A stretch of DNA of 5,971 nt from Acidimicrobiia bacterium (GTDB taxonomy: Bacteria; Actinomycetota; Acidimicrobiia; Spongiisociales; UBA5794). The translations under genes and the position numbers were made by a program. Below are positions 5,463 to 5,971 of this stretch, one piece after another (the first letter of the stretch is position 1; the number at the start of each line of letters is the position of its first letter). The notes under the pieces were generated by a model, which had not been told where the DNA came from, searched no databases, and was given only the letters and a program-made list of their open reading frames with translations. Where the stretch lies: positions 1 through 5,971 of the forward strand of contig JAOZMA010000145.1 of the NCBI GenBank assembly GCA_029934555.1. Reading direction: 5' to 3'.

Positions 5463-5971
5463 ATGAGACGCATCAGCATTCTGCTCGGCCTGATCCTGGC
5501 CATCTCTCTTGTGGCCGGCGCCTGTTCGAACGATGTCGAATCGTCACAGGTGGCAAGCCTCGAAACCGACACGGCAGATACGTCGGAGGAGGCCGAGTCG
5601 GACGACGTTGATCCGCTGGCCGAGACCGAAGCAGCCATGATCGACTTCGCTCAGTGCCTTCGTGAACAAGGCTTCGACGTTGGCGACCCCACAGTCGACG
5701 CCGACGGCAACGTGCAACTCCCCCCGATCAAGATCACATCTGCAGTCTCCGAGGACGATCCCGAAGAAGGAATGGCCGACATCAACGAACGCATGGCATC
5801 GTGCGAAGAGCATCTCGAAGGAGTCGTCATGACCGGCGGCTCGTCGAGCGCATCCGGGTTCGAAGACACGCTCCTCGAATACGCCCAGTGCATGCGGGCG
5901 AACGGGTATGACATGCCGGACCCCGACCTCTCTTCAGGTGGCGGCATGATCGACCTTGGTGATGTGGACGA
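5463..5971 (+). CDS. Secreted lipoprotein with repeated 'AQC[LM]R..G[FY]D..DP' motif, C-terminus cut off by window edge
   Basis: The frame is open from the ATG at 5463 to the right edge (169 complete codons). The N-terminus is a lipoprotein signal: MRR, a hydrophobic core (ISILLGLILAISLV) and the lipobox A-G-A-C with C21 as the lipidated residue. An acidic, Ser/Thr-rich linker follows (about 22-55). The rest contains a repeat. C65 sits in F-A-Q-C-L-R-E-Q-G-F-D-V-G-D-P, and C143 in Y-A-Q-C-M-R-A-N-G-Y-D-M-P-D-P, 78 residues later. Between them C114 (MASCEEHL) could pair with C65; the matching partner of C143 would lie outside the window. From memory, single-repeat relatives are common in actinobacteria, often next to efflux periplasmic-adaptor and ABC transporter genes. 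Their biochemical role is unknown to me. It is expected on the outer face of the cell membrane. Confidence 0.85.
   Translation, partial: MRRISILLGLILAISLVAGACSNDVESSQVASLETDTADTSEEAESDDVDPLAETEAAMIDFAQCLREQGFDVGDPTVDADGNVQLPPIKITSAVSEDDPEEGMADINERMASCEEHLEGVVMTGGSSSASGFEDTLLEYAQCMRANGYDMPDPDLSSGGGMIDLGDVD

Noticed and set aside
1..5971. Mobile element, phage, defence system, CRISPR or RNA gene
   Set aside because: No transposase, integrase, toxin-antitoxin pair, repeat array, tRNA or rRNA pattern was found on either strand. The ASCH-like gene alone is not evidence for a defence island.

Overview
This window of about 6 kb looks like ordinary chromosomal DNA from a GC-rich actinobacterium. The support is high GC, GTG and ATG starts, and -10-like hexamers placed for leaderless transcription. 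The gene families are also typical: a TetR regulator, a large flippase-like membrane protein with a kinase-fold insert, and a 'CMR..G..DP' lipoprotein. A lineage such as Acidimicrobiia is possible but is inference only. I see no RNA gene, insertion sequence, phage gene, CRISPR array or attachment site. No stretch longer than about 150 bases lacks a gene.

Left part. An unidentified membrane protein runs off the left edge on the minus strand (1-288). It is divergent from a small ASCH/YqfB-like protein (412-774, plus). That gene converges on a 465-residue metallo-beta-lactamase (MBL) fold hydrolase (919-2316, minus). The 144-base gap between the convergent genes holds a perfect 9-bp GC-rich hairpin, which is probably a two-way terminator, and a short direct repeat.

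Middle. The MBL hydrolase is divergent from a TetR/AcrR-type regulator (2416-2988, plus). Their 99-base shared promoter region contains two short dyads lying over or between the predicted promoters, so the regulator plausibly controls both itself and the hydrolase. Four bases after the regulator comes a 778-residue membrane protein (2993-5329, plus), probably in the same transcript. It has an N-terminal membrane block, a degenerate kinase-like domain, and a C-terminal lysylphosphatidylglycerol-synthase/flippase-like (PF03706-type) membrane domain.

Right part. After two abutting small hairpins, a lipoprotein gene starts at 5463 and runs off the right edge. Its mature part contains two copies of a Cys-containing repeat. 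Related actinobacterial lipoproteins often sit beside efflux adaptor and ABC transporter genes, so such genes may lie just beyond the window.

The most notable items are the pseudokinase-membrane fusion, the regulator/MBL shared control region, the GntH-like MBL enzyme with a long C-terminal extension, and the lipoprotein repeats. I found no convincing evidence of an entirely new system.
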